In this document: in pieces, positions 1 to 8,227 of the stretch | Layout: each line of letters begins with the position of its first letter | How positions within the stretch are numbered: the first letter of the stretch is position 1 | DNA from: a virus | Virus record (IMG/VR): IMGVR_UViG_3300032282_001088 | Location: 1-45,517 of that record | DNA: 45,517 nucleotides | Reading direction: 5' to 3' (one strand) | Made by a program: the position numbers and the translations under genes | Notes under the pieces: generated by a model | Told to the model about the DNA's origin: nothing | The model's database searches: none | What the model saw: only the letters and a program-made list of their open reading frames with translations

Positions 1-1796
1 AGTACTTCATTGATGTCAGGAAGTTTAATCTGTTTAAGAATGCGCTTCTCGACTGCAAGGCGGTTATACAGATCAGGGTTAGCCTGAGCACGCGCAGCGA
101 GGGCTTGAACTTGAGCATAGCGTTGACTCTCCGCAAAGATGTGTGGATCAGAGACTGGTACAACGTCAGAGTTCTTCTCAAAGTCCTTTGAGGTGACGCC
201 AAGCTCTTGGCTCATCTCGTCTGGGTTGTCGTCCAAGTACCAGCGGTTCAGACGCCCGATGATCTTGAGCACCCGTGCTTGGCTTGTGTGCAGCCGTGCG
301 TGGATGGCTGAGAACACAGCAGCGCCCTGCTCGATCAGCGCTTGCGTTGTGCCAACAGGCGCGTTGGATGTCACGTCAGCGATCTTCTCTTCAGCAGTAG
401 TGACGACACCCTTAGCTGCGTCAGTCAACCAACCAAGCAGTTGAAACAGCACGGCAGACGGTTGATTGAACGGCATCGGCATCGCGATCTTGCGCACGTC
501 ATCGACGCCCGGTGCGCCTTCGATCTCCGTGACCTGAGTGGGTTCTACGACGATAGACTGCCCAGACACCTTGCCGCCTTTGAGCTTGAGCATCGTGGGG
601 GCGTTGTTTATATGAGCAGAATCAAGCAGAGCCCGCAGAGCGCCAGTAAGAGCAGCAGACAGACCGCCAATAAGATGGGGCAAACCCACTGCATACGCAC
701 CTCGCCAAGGAATGAATTTATATTCAACGATCCAGTCGAGCTTAGCCATCAGCTCGTCGCCGTCTTCCCAGTTGCGGTACAGACCCACGACCTCAGAGGA
801 CAGCTCGTCAATCATCAGGATGTAAGGCGCACGGTCACCGCCAGACTTCTTGTCGTCTTCGAGCTCCATCCATGTGTAGATGTGGAACACACGACGCACG
901 CCGTCGATGTTGTCGGCTTCTGACTTGCGACCTTCAATCTTGTTGTTTGCCTTCTCGGGCTTGCTCTCTTCAGGTTCTTGGCTTGCGCGATAGACATCTA
1001 AGTCGATGTAAAGCCCCGATGACACGCGAGCCTCAAAGTCGTCTTGCGTGATGTCGTTGACCTCAGTTACACGGCTGGCGGTGTAGAAGTTAGCCGCGGC
1101 AAAGGGCAGGTACACGTTATCGATCGGCAAGAACTCAGCGCACGGGCGACGCTTACTCTCGTCGTACCAGATCTTCATGTACTGCGATCCACCGAGCGGT
1201 AACTGAGTGAGCAATTGCTCTTCCTCGTCGCGGTACTCTTCAATCTTCTCAGTCAACTGGTAGTTCATGTAGTCGCGCTTGCGCTCAGCGATCATCGTCT
1301 TCTGCTCAGTCACCTCGCCTAGAATCTTTGAGCGAACGGGACCGTCTGGCGGAAAGAGCTCCTTGATCGCTCGAGCAGCGAAATCGACGCAGCCCTCAGC
1401 CATGATGGGGTGCACGACCTTGCTCGCCCCCATGAACGAGGCACCGCCGGGCGCGTCTTGCCCGAGCCCCGTTCTGCGCAACCCCTCTTCGTACTGCTTG
1501 TCACGCCCCTCACGCGCTGACTTGTCTTTCTCAACGAGCTCTAAGTACTTGAGCGCAATGCGCGACAGATCGTATGAGTCGATGCTATCAGCAAGATTCT
1601 CGTAGAAGTCAGGCGACTCATCAGGGCCGAGCAAGTCGTCCTCTAGACGCACGATTGCTGAGCCGTCGTCCTGCTCCTCAACGTCAGCCTGATCGAACAG
1701 ATCGACCTCAGCGGTGTCAGCGAACTCGCTGTCGCCGTGCGCCTCGGGGGCGATGAAGCGACCGTAGTCTTGCGGGATGGGATATTCAGTTGCCAT
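1..1796 (-). CDS. Portal protein, 3' end cut by window edge
   Basis: About 598 codons are visible from ATG at 1796, and the frame stays open to the left edge, so the C-terminus is missing. The portal forms the dodecameric ring at the head vertex through which DNA is packaged and ejected. The call rests on resemblance to large podovirus-type portals: an acidic N-terminus, then a segment containing GASFMGASKVVHPIMAEG, a region with FPPDGPVRSKI, and a helical C-terminal part, together with its position after the large terminase. The start overlaps the stop of the upstream gene as TAATG, so translation is coupled. No frameshift was seen in the visible part. The long antisense ORFs across it are shadows. 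Confidence 0.85.
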   Translation of the reverse strand, partial: MATEYPIPQDYGRFIAPEAHGDSEFADTAEVDLFDQADVEEQDDGSAIVRLEDDLLGPDESPDFYENLADSIDSYDLSRIALKYLELVEKDKSAREGRDKQYEEGLRRTGLGQDAPGGASFMGASKVVHPIMAEGCVDFAARAIKELFPPDGPVRSKILGEVTEQKTMIAERKRDYMNYQLTEKIEEYRDEEEQLLTQLPLGGSQYMKIWYDESKRRPCAEFLPIDNVYLPFAAANFYTASRVTEVNDITQDDFEARVSSGLYIDLDVYRASQEPEESKPEKANNKIEGRKSEADNIDGVRRVFHIYTWMELEDDKKSGGDRAPYILMIDELSSEVVGLYRNWEDGDELMAKLDWIVEYKFIPWRGAYAVGLPHLIGGLSAALTGALRALLDSAHINNAPTMLKLKGGKVSGQSIVVEPTQVTEIEGAPGVDDVRKIAMPMPFNQPSAVLFQLLGWLTDAAKGVVTTAEEKIADVTSNAPVGTTQALIEQGAAVFSAIHARLHTSQARVLKIIGRLNRWYLDDNPDEMSQELGVTSKDFEKNSDVVPVSDPHIFAESQRYAQVQALAARAQANPDLYNRLAVEKRILKQIKLPDINEV

Positions 1797-4700
1797 TATT
1801 TAGACCTTGTTAATTCGTGACGCATTGCGTCAACATTTGGGGCGAAGGAGATTTTGCCGCCACGCTTCATATTATTTGGGTCTTCTTGTGATTCAGTTAC
1901 CTCATTTAAGCCTGCGCCAACAGCAACTGGTGCTGCTGAAAACATATGCTTACCGTATTTTTTAAACAATGACATCCGCTCTTCAGGCGTTGAGTATTCG
2001 TGTATGTCAGTAATGCCGTTCTTTTTTAAGATCGCCCTAACTTTATCGGTAGAATTTTTGGGTATGATCGCCCCCGCAAATTCGCTCAAACCAACTGCTC
2101 GTTGTGGTTTGGCTTCAAAGTATCCAGTAGGCAAACTTTTTAATTTATTAACAAATGAAACAATTTCTTTTTTTAACTCAGAAGATACATTGCCTTCGCC
2201 ATAAATCCTGTCCAATACGTTTGGGTTTTTAGTTTCAGCAACCTCTGCCAATGCATCACGCGAATCGTAGCCACTTATTTCCCTAAGTTTTTTATTTAAG
2301 CCCTCAAACTTTTCATCGGTTTCTTTTTTGCTTGTTTCAAAATCTTCTGCGCTAACAATTCTTGATCGTTCTGACTTTACCTCTTTGAAGTTTTTAAACT
2401 TTGGTGTTGCAACGGCACGCAAATAAGCGGGTGACCCAAAAAAACTTTGGCGATTATTGATCCCTTTCATCTCTTTAACAAAGTTTTCAAGGTTGGCATC
2501 AACATAGCGGCGATTACCCATATTGGTGTAACCCTTGAATATGCGTTCCTTTATATCAACCCCGTTGTCGGGCAATGATGCCTGAAAGTTATCCAACCAA
2601 GATTCATATTCATTTTTGTTTTCATTGATGATTTCATTAACAGCACGACTGAAATCATACTTGTGAGCAAAATCATTCTTGTTGGGCAAAACGCCTTTTT
2701 CTTCCAAGAACTTTGATCTTATTAAAGGGTTGTACTCCAACTCTTTGATGTCATCGACAACCCTGTAAAACTCATGGTTACCATCAGGAATGTTCTTAAT
2801 AGTATTTGACAGTAAATTTTTTAAATTGTTTTCGCTTTTAGTGTCTATTGAAAAAGTAATGTTGGGTTTAGTTGCTGTGTAAGCATCTGATCGAAACACA
2901 GGGTTCTTGGCTGATGGCTCAGCTAATGAACTTGGGGCGATCAAAGTAATTTCACCGAAATTCGTCATAGGTTCAGATGCTTTGGATATTGCCAAAGATG
3001 GCACAGGCATCCCGCCCAATGAATCTGCCCCAAATAATTTTGCAGGCGATAAATTGTGGTGAGCAATTAGCTCTTCACCTTCAGGTATTTTAGATTTTGC
3101 TTTGGTTTCTTTCGGCACAACCACAGGTGTCTGCTCGTTTGCGGGGGCGAGTACTCGTGGCGTGACATCCTTAATCGACAACCCCGGCTGCGGTATCGCG
3201 CCTGACTCGTAACCTGAGCGCACAGCCTGATCAATCTTGCTAAGCGCAGGCGCTGCACGCTCTGCACCCAACTTCAGCCCCGCACGCATCTGCGCCACGG
3301 TTGGTGGGTTGTGCACCCATAAGTTTGGGTGCATGCCAAAGCCCATCTCTGAACCAGTCAGGCGTGATCCGATTGTTCCCGCTTCCTGAAGCAACTCAGC
3401 ACCTTCAGCGGTGCGCGGTGACATCAACTCTTCGTAGTCATGACCAGTCGGTGCGTCTTTCAAGTTGCCGTGCTGCAAGTAGTGCAGACCGACTCTACCT
3501 GCGTGAACAGGCACTGCAGCCATACCCAAGCCCATCGTGCGTGCAGCATCCGCCACAGCCAAAGTCCCAGTTGGATCAACACCTGCCAAGGCATCGCCCT
3601 GTTGAGCGCGATAGCGCCTGTTCTCAGCTTCTTGCCGACCTTTCATCGTTAGCTCATAGCGCTGCTGGTCGATCGTTGGTATCGTGCTTGGTACGTCAGA
3701 GCCATACGTCGGCTTCTCAAGCACGCTAAACGGGTTGTACTCGCGGTTGATGTCAATGCCTGACTCAATGTTGACGTGCCCGCCCTCAGCCATCCCAATA
3801 CCATGACGATACTCAGCAAAGGGCACCTGCGCTGTCTGAAAAATGGGGTGACCATCGATGATGCCGCCTTCGGCTTTGTGCACAGCGCCGCCCATGCGCT
3901 TGACCATCTCAATGTGCTCAGGGTTCGTGATGCGAAACCAGTCGTCACGACCGCCAGTGCCAGTCGCGGGTCGCTGATAGCCTGCGAAGTCAGCCGCCTT
4001 GGTGATGCCCGGCATCAACGTGTCGTAGTGCTGACGGTTCTGCGTCATCAGATCATATATCTGCTCGCCTGTCATGTTCGTGTCAGCGGGCAGCTTGCTC
4101 CAGAACTTGCGCATTGCGTTGACTTGCTCAGCGCTGTAGGGCGTCTCGTCCATGCGCAGCAGCTTATCCTCGGGCACGTCAAACTTGTTGAGCACGGGCG
4201 GCCCTTGTATGTTCAGCGCGTCCATCTTGTCGCCTGCTCGCTTGAGCGCATACGCAGGATCGCTTGTCACATCAAACGATCGAGCAACGTCTGGGGTAAT
4301 CTTCGTTGTGCTGCCGTGCATGACGCGCAGTTTGCCGCCGCCTGCCATGCGCTGCGGTTGCTTCTGATTCATCAACGCCAAGTTAGCCAGATCCATGTCA
4401 AGCATTCTGAACGCCTGCGGGTCTTTGATCGTGTTCTTGATCGCCTCTTCGGGGGCGGAGTCTACTATGCCGCCTTGGGCGTAGAAATCAGGCAGCTCGA
4501 TAGCTCGGCGCTGATATGTCTTATCGTCTCTTGGGTCTAAATAATAGGCTTCTGGCTTAACGCGGTTACCAGTGAGTTGCATCTCTTTGTAGAGCGCCTC
4601 GAGGTACTCTTCTTTCGACCGACGGGGGAACGGCTCACGCAGCTCTGAACGAGGCACTAACTGAACCAGACCTGCCTGCTCGCCTGCTGCATCCATTACT

Positions 4701-5149
4701 CGGCTGCGGTGCCTGCCCTCATGCCCAGAGATGTAAGGCAAGCCAGTCGAGCCTTGCTTCATCTTATTGATGTTTAGGTACGGCACATCAGAAAACCCAC
4801 CGTTATTGTGAAAGCCAGTGATATCGGCAATCTTTTGCAAACTTCTGTCTGACAAGTTAGCGTCAAGCGGAGCCGCATAGCGCTCGAAATCCGATGGCTT
4901 CATGGTCATTAGCGCCTGCGCGTTGTCGCCCGTGAACGCTCTCATCAGCGCTTGCTCCTGATACAGCTTCTCGAGGTTCGGGATCTCATCTGCAGCTCGC
5001 TCGACTCGTTGGGCGCCATATTGACCCTCGCTCTGCCGCACGCGGTTAGCAAGATCGGTGATACTACTGCGAGTCATCACGTCGGGCGCCGCAATACTCA
5101 GCGGCGGCACTTTAACCTTCGGTGTCTTAGGTAGTGGCATAGTGATCAC
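1796..5149 (-). CDS. Large polyvalent-type multidomain phage protein
   Basis: An 1117-residue protein between terminase and portal. Visible modules are GHEGRHRSR at residues 142-150, as in other phage polyvalent proteins; an ADP-ribosyltransferase-fold-like segment from VMHGSTTKI (276) through FDVTSDPAYALKRA (292) to WFRITNPEHI (about 404-413); glycine motifs AGGG and AEGG near 270 and 427; and a C-terminal module starting HHNLS (697) with GGMPVPSLAI and FGEITL. The last module (below about position 3100) is plainly richer in A+T than the rest, suggesting a separate origin. Start is GTG at 5149, overlapping the terminase stop as GTGA, or ATG at 5140; neither has a clear ribosome binding site. 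It may be packaged and injected, by analogy with polyvalent proteins; the activity is not known. Confidence 0.7.
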   Translation of the reverse strand: MITMPLPKTPKVKVPPLSIAAPDVMTRSSITDLANRVRQSEGQYGAQRVERAADEIPNLEKLYQEQALMRAFTGDNAQALMTMKPSDFERYAAPLDANLSDRSLQKIADITGFHNNGGFSDVPYLNINKMKQGSTGLPYISGHEGRHRSRVMDAAGEQAGLVQLVPRSELREPFPRRSKEEYLEALYKEMQLTGNRVKPEAYYLDPRDDKTYQRRAIELPDFYAQGGIVDSAPEEAIKNTIKDPQAFRMLDMDLANLALMNQKQPQRMAGGGKLRVMHGSTTKITPDVARSFDVTSDPAYALKRAGDKMDALNIQGPPVLNKFDVPEDKLLRMDETPYSAEQVNAMRKFWSKLPADTNMTGEQIYDLMTQNRQHYDTLMPGITKAADFAGYQRPATGTGGRDDWFRITNPEHIEMVKRMGGAVHKAEGGIIDGHPIFQTAQVPFAEYRHGIGMAEGGHVNIESGIDINREYNPFSVLEKPTYGSDVPSTIPTIDQQRYELTMKGRQEAENRRYRAQQGDALAGVDPTGTLAVADAARTMGLGMAAVPVHAGRVGLHYLQHGNLKDAPTGHDYEELMSPRTAEGAELLQEAGTIGSRLTGSEMGFGMHPNLWVHNPPTVAQMRAGLKLGAERAAPALSKIDQAVRSGYESGAIPQPGLSIKDVTPRVLAPANEQTPVVVPKETKAKSKIPEGEELIAHHNLSPAKLFGADSLGGMPVPSLAISKASEPMTNFGEITLIAPSSLAEPSAKNPVFRSDAYTATKPNITFSIDTKSENNLKNLLSNTIKNIPDGNHEFYRVVDDIKELEYNPLIRSKFLEEKGVLPNKNDFAHKYDFSRAVNEIINENKNEYESWLDNFQASLPDNGVDIKERIFKGYTNMGNRRYVDANLENFVKEMKGINNRQSFFGSPAYLRAVATPKFKNFKEVKSERSRIVSAEDFETSKKETDEKFEGLNKKLREISGYDSRDALAEVAETKNPNVLDRIYGEGNVSSELKKEIVSFVNKLKSLPTGYFEAKPQRAVGLSEFAGAIIPKNSTDKVRAILKKNGITDIHEYSTPEERMSLFKKYGKHMFSAAPVAVGAGLNEVTESQEDPNNMKRGGKISFAPNVDAMRHELTRSK

Positions 5150-6540
5150 ATCGCATAAGGATTCTCACGTCGGATCCGTCGATCCTCTTCGTATTCGTCA
5201 TCATAATGCACAACTGGATCGATTTCAATGAAGTTCATGTCGCGCAGCACCCTGAGCGCTTGCGACAGCGCGTCGCAGTAGTCGTCGTGCTTTGCGTTGG
5301 GAAAGCTGCAGACTTGCGTGACAAAGGGATTGAGCCACTTGCGCGGTTTGCCTGGGCGGTCTTCGCTCTCGGGCAGGTAGACGCGCCCGCGCATGATGAG
5401 GGGGGCGACTAAGTTCAGGCGCATTGTCTTATCAGCGCGACCGGGATTGTACGATCGCACGGGCAGATTCGCTCGCTGCAAGTCTTGAATCAAGCTGATG
5501 CCAGCGCTCTTGTCCTCGATCAGGATCAGGTCGACTTTCTTGCCGTTGCCAAACTCGTTCTCGTCGCCGTAAATACTGGTCGCCTCTTCGATTACCTTGG
5601 GGCGCAGGTCAGGGTAGAGCATGTGCTCTGACCAAGCGTCGATGACCATTGCGCTCATGGGTTTGTCAGGCGACGGTCGAAACACGCCCATCACCACGCA
5701 CGCTGTCGGATCGTTCGATGTCTTGTCGGACGTGGCGCAGTCATACGACTGCACGACGTACTCGAACTGAGGCAGTGGTCGATCTGCGGGCCAGAGCTTG
5801 AACCAGCTCTCGCTAACGATACCGCCCTCGAGATCGCTGATCAGCTCAGCATAGAGTTCTTGACGACCGAGCTGCGTGCCCCCGAACTGGCTGAGCTCGT
5901 CGATGAATGACTTGGCAAGGTTGTCTTTGTTCTCAAACGTCGAGCCAGTCGTCATAATCGTTGACGACTCATCGTCCTCAGCCTCCTCGACCAACTGGCG
6001 TACCAAATCGATAGGCTTAGGCGTCGTGGTCACGATCACCTTGGGGTTCTGGCCAAGCCGAAGACCAAACTTCATCATCGACCACGCCTCGTCTGGGTAC
6101 TGCCACGCCGCGAGCTCATCGCACCAGACAATGTGGTGTTGCGGGCCGCGTAGGCGCGACGGCTCTTCGGCCGAGAACCCACGGATGATAGAGCCGTTCT
6201 TGAGAGTTACCTCAAGCAATGATTTGTTGTAGCCGGATATGATTGAAGGCGGGAGCACCGCCATTAAGCCAGACTCGCCCTCGAGGCAAACGGCGCGCAC
6301 GTCGTTGGTGGTGGGGGCAATGATCCCGCATCGAGTGTTTGCGTTTGTCGCCGCGTACCAGCCGAGCGCTTGAGCGCCAGTCTTTGTCTTACCCCAGCCG
6401 CGACCCGCTAGGATCAACCAAGTGGTGTACCAGTCGCCATCAGGCATGATCTGCTTCTTGCGTGCGGTGTCAAACCAAGCCTCACGCCAGTCGAGCATAA
6501 CGAGCTCATCGATGCTGAGCTCAACCAGATCTTCAGCCAT
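5146..6540 (-). CDS. terL: Terminase large subunit (packaging ATPase-nuclease)
   Basis: A 464-residue packaging motor that translocates DNA into the prohead through the portal and cuts the concatemer. It has a Walker A-like GRGWGKT at residues 46-52, Walker B IVWCDE at about 137-142, the coupling motif TTTPKP near 173, and a C-terminal RNase H-like nuclease with acidic residues in SYDCATSD, IEDKSAG and KHDDYCDA. Its length is normal for the family. The start overlaps the end of the small-subunit gene by 8 bases, and the stop overlaps the next start by 4. Confidence 0.95.
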   Translation of the reverse strand: MAEDLVELSIDELVMLDWREAWFDTARKKQIMPDGDWYTTWLILAGRGWGKTKTGAQALGWYAATNANTRCGIIAPTTNDVRAVCLEGESGLMAVLPPSIISGYNKSLLEVTLKNGSIIRGFSAEEPSRLRGPQHHIVWCDELAAWQYPDEAWSMMKFGLRLGQNPKVIVTTTPKPIDLVRQLVEEAEDDESSTIMTTGSTFENKDNLAKSFIDELSQFGGTQLGRQELYAELISDLEGGIVSESWFKLWPADRPLPQFEYVVQSYDCATSDKTSNDPTACVVMGVFRPSPDKPMSAMVIDAWSEHMLYPDLRPKVIEEATSIYGDENEFGNGKKVDLILIEDKSAGISLIQDLQRANLPVRSYNPGRADKTMRLNLVAPLIMRGRVYLPESEDRPGKPRKWLNPFVTQVCSFPNAKHDDYCDALSQALRVLRDMNFIEIDPVVHYDDEYEEDRRIRRENPYAM

Positions 6541-6868
6541 CTTTTAGACGACGAGCTGCGATCTTCTCGATTAACGCAACGCGCATCTCGACGGGACCGC
6601 CCCCGTCGCCGACGTGCTCTGTGCGAGCTAGTTTCGGGATATGGTACTCGCTGACTGCGAGTAAAGTCTCTAGGGCAACTTTCGGACCATGCTTAGGATC
6701 AGCAGCAACCTGCTCTAGCCACTCTTGCATACGAGGCGCGTTATTGTCCACAAACGCAGCGAAAGCAGCTCTGGCGTTCTGTGTGACCTTATTAGGCACA
6801 CCAGCAGGGCGTCCACCACCCTCTCGGACACCACCTCTGGTTTTTTTAGGTTGTTTTTCAATTTCCAT
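6533..6868 (-). CDS. terS: Terminase small subunit
   Basis: A 111-residue protein that probably recognises phage DNA for packaging. It has a basic N-terminus (KKTRGGVREGGGRPAGVPNK) typical of many phage small terminases, followed by helical segments, and lies directly upstream of the large subunit with an 8-base overlap. The start chosen is ATG at 6868; a TTG at 6874 is also in frame. No Shine-Dalgarno sequence precedes either. A good extended -10 box sits just upstream so that transcription could begin at the ATG, giving a leaderless message. Confidence 0.82.
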   Translation of the reverse strand: MEIEKQPKKTRGGVREGGGRPAGVPNKVTQNARAAFAAFVDNNAPRMQEWLEQVAADPKHGPKVALETLLAVSEYHIPKLARTEHVGDGGGPVEMRVALIEKIAARRLKDG

Positions 6869-6874
6869 ACGCAA

Positions 6875-6883
6875 ATTGTATCA
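6875..6883 (-). promoter_or_regulatory. Candidate extended -10 promoter for the terminase operon
   Basis: On the minus strand the sequence reads TGATACAAT: a TG-n extended -10 followed by TACAAT, which matches TATAAT at five of six bases. No convincing -35 is present. Seven bases downstream is the ATG of the small terminase at 6868, so the predicted transcript starts at or very near the start codon. Confidence 0.4.
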
Positions 6884-6936
6884 AAATCACAACAAAAATA
6901 AAATATTTAAAATATTTGCAAAATAATTGATAAATT

Positions 6937-6966
6937 GTGTTGCATTGTGTTTTTTCGTGTTACTAT
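6937..6966 (+). promoter_or_regulatory. Promoter-like motif, copy 1 (10-bp-phased GTGT steps)
   Basis: Contains GTGTTG, GTGT and GTGTTA starting at 6937, 6947 and 6957, exactly 10 bp apart, ending in TACTAT. The same arrangement recurs at 17504-17533 ahead of another plus-strand block, and both are followed by an ACCGGAG ribosome-binding leader. Read as sigma70, TTGCAT and TACTAT would be only 15 bp apart, so it could be a weak or activator-dependent promoter, or an operator. The region from 6884 to 6936 is very AT-rich. Confidence 0.45.
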
Positions 6967-7016
6967 TTGTTTGTGGACGAACCACACCAACCAGATAAAC
7001 TGACCGGAGAGATAAC

Positions 7017-7370
7017 ATGAAATTAAACTATAAAGCACTTTGCTCGTCCTGCCGCACAGGCGAACACAAAGTTCCTGCTGATGCGTTTGTTACTGGCTAT
7101 GACCAATTCAATCAGCGTCCATTCCGTGGCTACTTGTGCGACAACCATCTTGATATGGTTTTGCATGACGGTCAACTGATAAACGAAAAAATTCGTGAAA
7201 TGAGTGTTGATGCAATCTGTAAAACTGAGCTTGGTTGCACCTTTGACGAGTTTGTTCAGCGCACCTGCTACAACCCTACATTGCGTGGCGAACGCTTTGC
7301 TCGACTCATTGAGGCGTTTAACCTTCATATGTGGTCGCATGACCAACCGTGGCGTGCGTGCAACTATTAA
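7017..7370 (+). CDS. Small cysteine-containing early protein, unknown function
   Basis: A 117-residue protein that I do not recognise. It has CSSC at residues 9-12 and a CDNH cluster near residue 41, a spacing that could form a zinc-binding site. It is the first gene after promoter-like copy 1, and a good ribosome binding site (CCGGAGAG) lies 7-10 bases before the ATG. Neighbours on the same strand are two more small genes, suggesting an early host-takeover or regulatory block. No signal peptide or membrane segment is visible. Confidence 0.7.
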   Translation: MKLNYKALCSSCRTGEHKVPADAFVTGYDQFNQRPFRGYLCDNHLDMVLHDGQLINEKIREMSVDAICKTELGCTFDEFVQRTCYNPTLRGERFARLIEAFNLHMWSHDQPWRACNY

Positions 7371-7375
7371 CCAAC

Positions 7376-7391
7376 GGGGCGCAAGCGCCCC
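7376..7391 (+). other. Intergenic hairpin, CAAG tetraloop
   Basis: Perfect 6-bp stem GGGGCG/CGCCCC with loop CAAG between two small genes. No T-tract follows, so it is not a classical terminator. It is one of four similar hairpins placed just before ribosome binding sites in the plus-strand genes and may protect or process the transcript. Confidence 0.6.
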
Positions 7392-7429
7392 ATCCAACCT
7401 GATCTAATCAAACTGAGGACATACATATC

Positions 7430-7771
7430 ATGCGCAACTTTAACATCACCTCTTTCGAGCACGCTACTGAGATTGCTGCTGCTGAGACCCAATCTACTGG
7501 CAATCTACACATCGCTTGCGACTACGGCGACCACTGCTCGCCACGTTACTACACGATTAAAGTACCTGCTGTCGGCGATCTCGTCAGCTACGCTTTCAAC
7601 GGCGATTACTACCCGTGCGGCTCTATCACTTCAGTCAGCAAGACTCTTAAAAAGATCATGACTAGCGACGGTCAAGTCTTTTATCGTCGTCGTCAAACTG
7701 GCTGTTGGAAAATGAATGGCGTCTGGTCTTTAGTTGGCGGTCACATCGAACGTCAAAATCCTGAGTTTTAA
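7430..7771 (+). CDS. Small early protein, unknown function
   Basis: A 113-residue protein without a recognised family. The C-terminal half looks like a beta-rich fold: VGDLVSYAFNGDYYPCG is followed by a basic stretch (YRRRQTGCW) and WSLVGGHI, reminiscent of conserved small phage proteins with a SH3-like appearance. The start has AGGAC 9 bases upstream in a leader, GGACATACAT, that is shared with the next gene. It lies between two intergenic hairpins. Confidence 0.7.
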   Translation: MRNFNITSFEHATEIAAAETQSTGNLHIACDYGDHCSPRYYTIKVPAVGDLVSYAFNGDYYPCGSITSVSKTLKKIMTSDGQVFYRRRQTGCWKMNGVWSLVGGHIERQNPEF

Positions 7772-7785
7772 TAAATTATTCAATC

Positions 7786-7803
7786 AACTCGCTACGGCGA
7801 GTT
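7786..7803 (+). other. Intergenic hairpin, TACG tetraloop
   Basis: Perfect 7-bp stem AACTCGC/GCGAGTT closed by TACG, a UNCG-type stable tetraloop. It sits immediately upstream of AAAGGAC, the ribosome binding site of the next gene. No T-tract follows, so it is more likely to act in RNA stability or translation than in termination. Confidence 0.6.
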
Positions 7804-7817
7804 AAAGGACATACATT

Positions 7818-7961
7818 ATGCAAATCACAATCACATTCATTGACAGCAAAGGCAACACTCAGCGCGAGCAATATGACTCAATCTATGATCGCTCAGCTCG
7901 TGCGTTGATCAGACAGCTTCATCAACTTTGCTTAGAGTTTCAAATTCAAGAAAAGCATTGA
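7818..7961 (+). CDS. 47-residue early protein, unknown
   Basis: Short protein MQITITFIDSKGNTQ with a charged helical C-terminal half ending in EKH. The ATG is preceded by AAAGGACATACATT, a good Shine-Dalgarno with about 9 bases spacing and the same leader as the gene at 7430. It is the last gene of the left plus-strand block; a rho-independent terminator begins 21 bases after the stop. No family was recognised. The ribosome site and gene order support it as a real gene. Confidence 0.6.
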   Translation: MQITITFIDSKGNTQREQYDSIYDRSARALIRQLHQLCLEFQIQEKH

Positions 7962-7982
7962 TTATTCAAAATTATTAAAACC

Positions 7983-8006
7983 AACCCTCAGAAATGAGGG
8001 TTTTTT
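7983..8006 (+). terminator. Rho-independent terminator
   Basis: 8-bp stem AACCCTCA/TGAGGGTT with a GAAA tetraloop, followed by TTTTTTG on the plus strand. It closes the block of three small plus-strand genes, 21 bases after the last stop. Confidence 0.85.
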
Positions 8007-8034
8007 GTATACATTTTGTTTGTAAAGCAAAACT

Positions 8035-8216
8035 ATGTAGTATTCTGGTATTCATCTTTTTTCATGTAGTATTTAGACTGCGATTTATAATACTACATGG
8101 GGGCTTCAGACCCATGTAGTATCGTGTATTTCACTTAATAGATACCACATGCTCGATACCACATGGAAATAAAGAATTATTTAGTGAAAATAGTGTCATG
8201 TGGTATCATGTGGTAT
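8035..8216. repeat. Cluster of eight ATGTRGTAT repeats; origin or control-region candidate
   Basis: The 9-mer ATGT(A/G)GTAT occurs on the plus strand at 8035, 8064, 8114, 8198 and 8208, and as its complement at 8090, 8142 and 8156. The left four copies have A at the fifth base and the right four have G. Copies pair into hairpins: 8090-8101 with 8111-8122 (perfect), and 8151-8165 with 8207-8221 (one mismatch). Pairs at 8142/8156 and 8198/8208 are direct repeats 14 and 10 bp apart. The region is AT-rich, has no credible ORF, and lies between converging transcription units next to the primase-helicase gene. It could be an iteron-type replication origin or a protein-binding control region. Confidence 0.7.
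8090..8122. other. Perfect 12-bp inverted repeat in the repeat cluster
   Basis: ATACTACATGGG and CCCATGTAGTAT separated by 9 bases (GGCTTCAGA). It contains two of the 9-bp repeats head to head. Neither strand has a T-tract after it, so a terminator is unlikely; a cruciform or dimer-binding site fits better. Confidence 0.7.
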
Positions 8217-8227
8217 TGAGCACACTC

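Noticed and set aside
342-923. 193-residue plus-strand ORF across the portal gene
   Set aside because: It is antisense to a clear, uninterrupted portal frame, with no ribosome site and a composition typical of shadow frames.
3776-4540. 254-residue plus-strand ORF within the polyvalent-type gene
   Set aside because: Antisense of a long continuous coding frame; His/Leu/Val-rich shadow composition and no recognisable domain.
8090-8122. Rho-independent terminator at the perfect hairpin
   Set aside because: No T-tract follows on either strand; an upstream hairpin at 7983 already has all features of a terminator.
8035-8216. CRISPR-like array
   Set aside because: The repeat unit is only 9 bp, occurs in both orientations and has no equal-length spacers.
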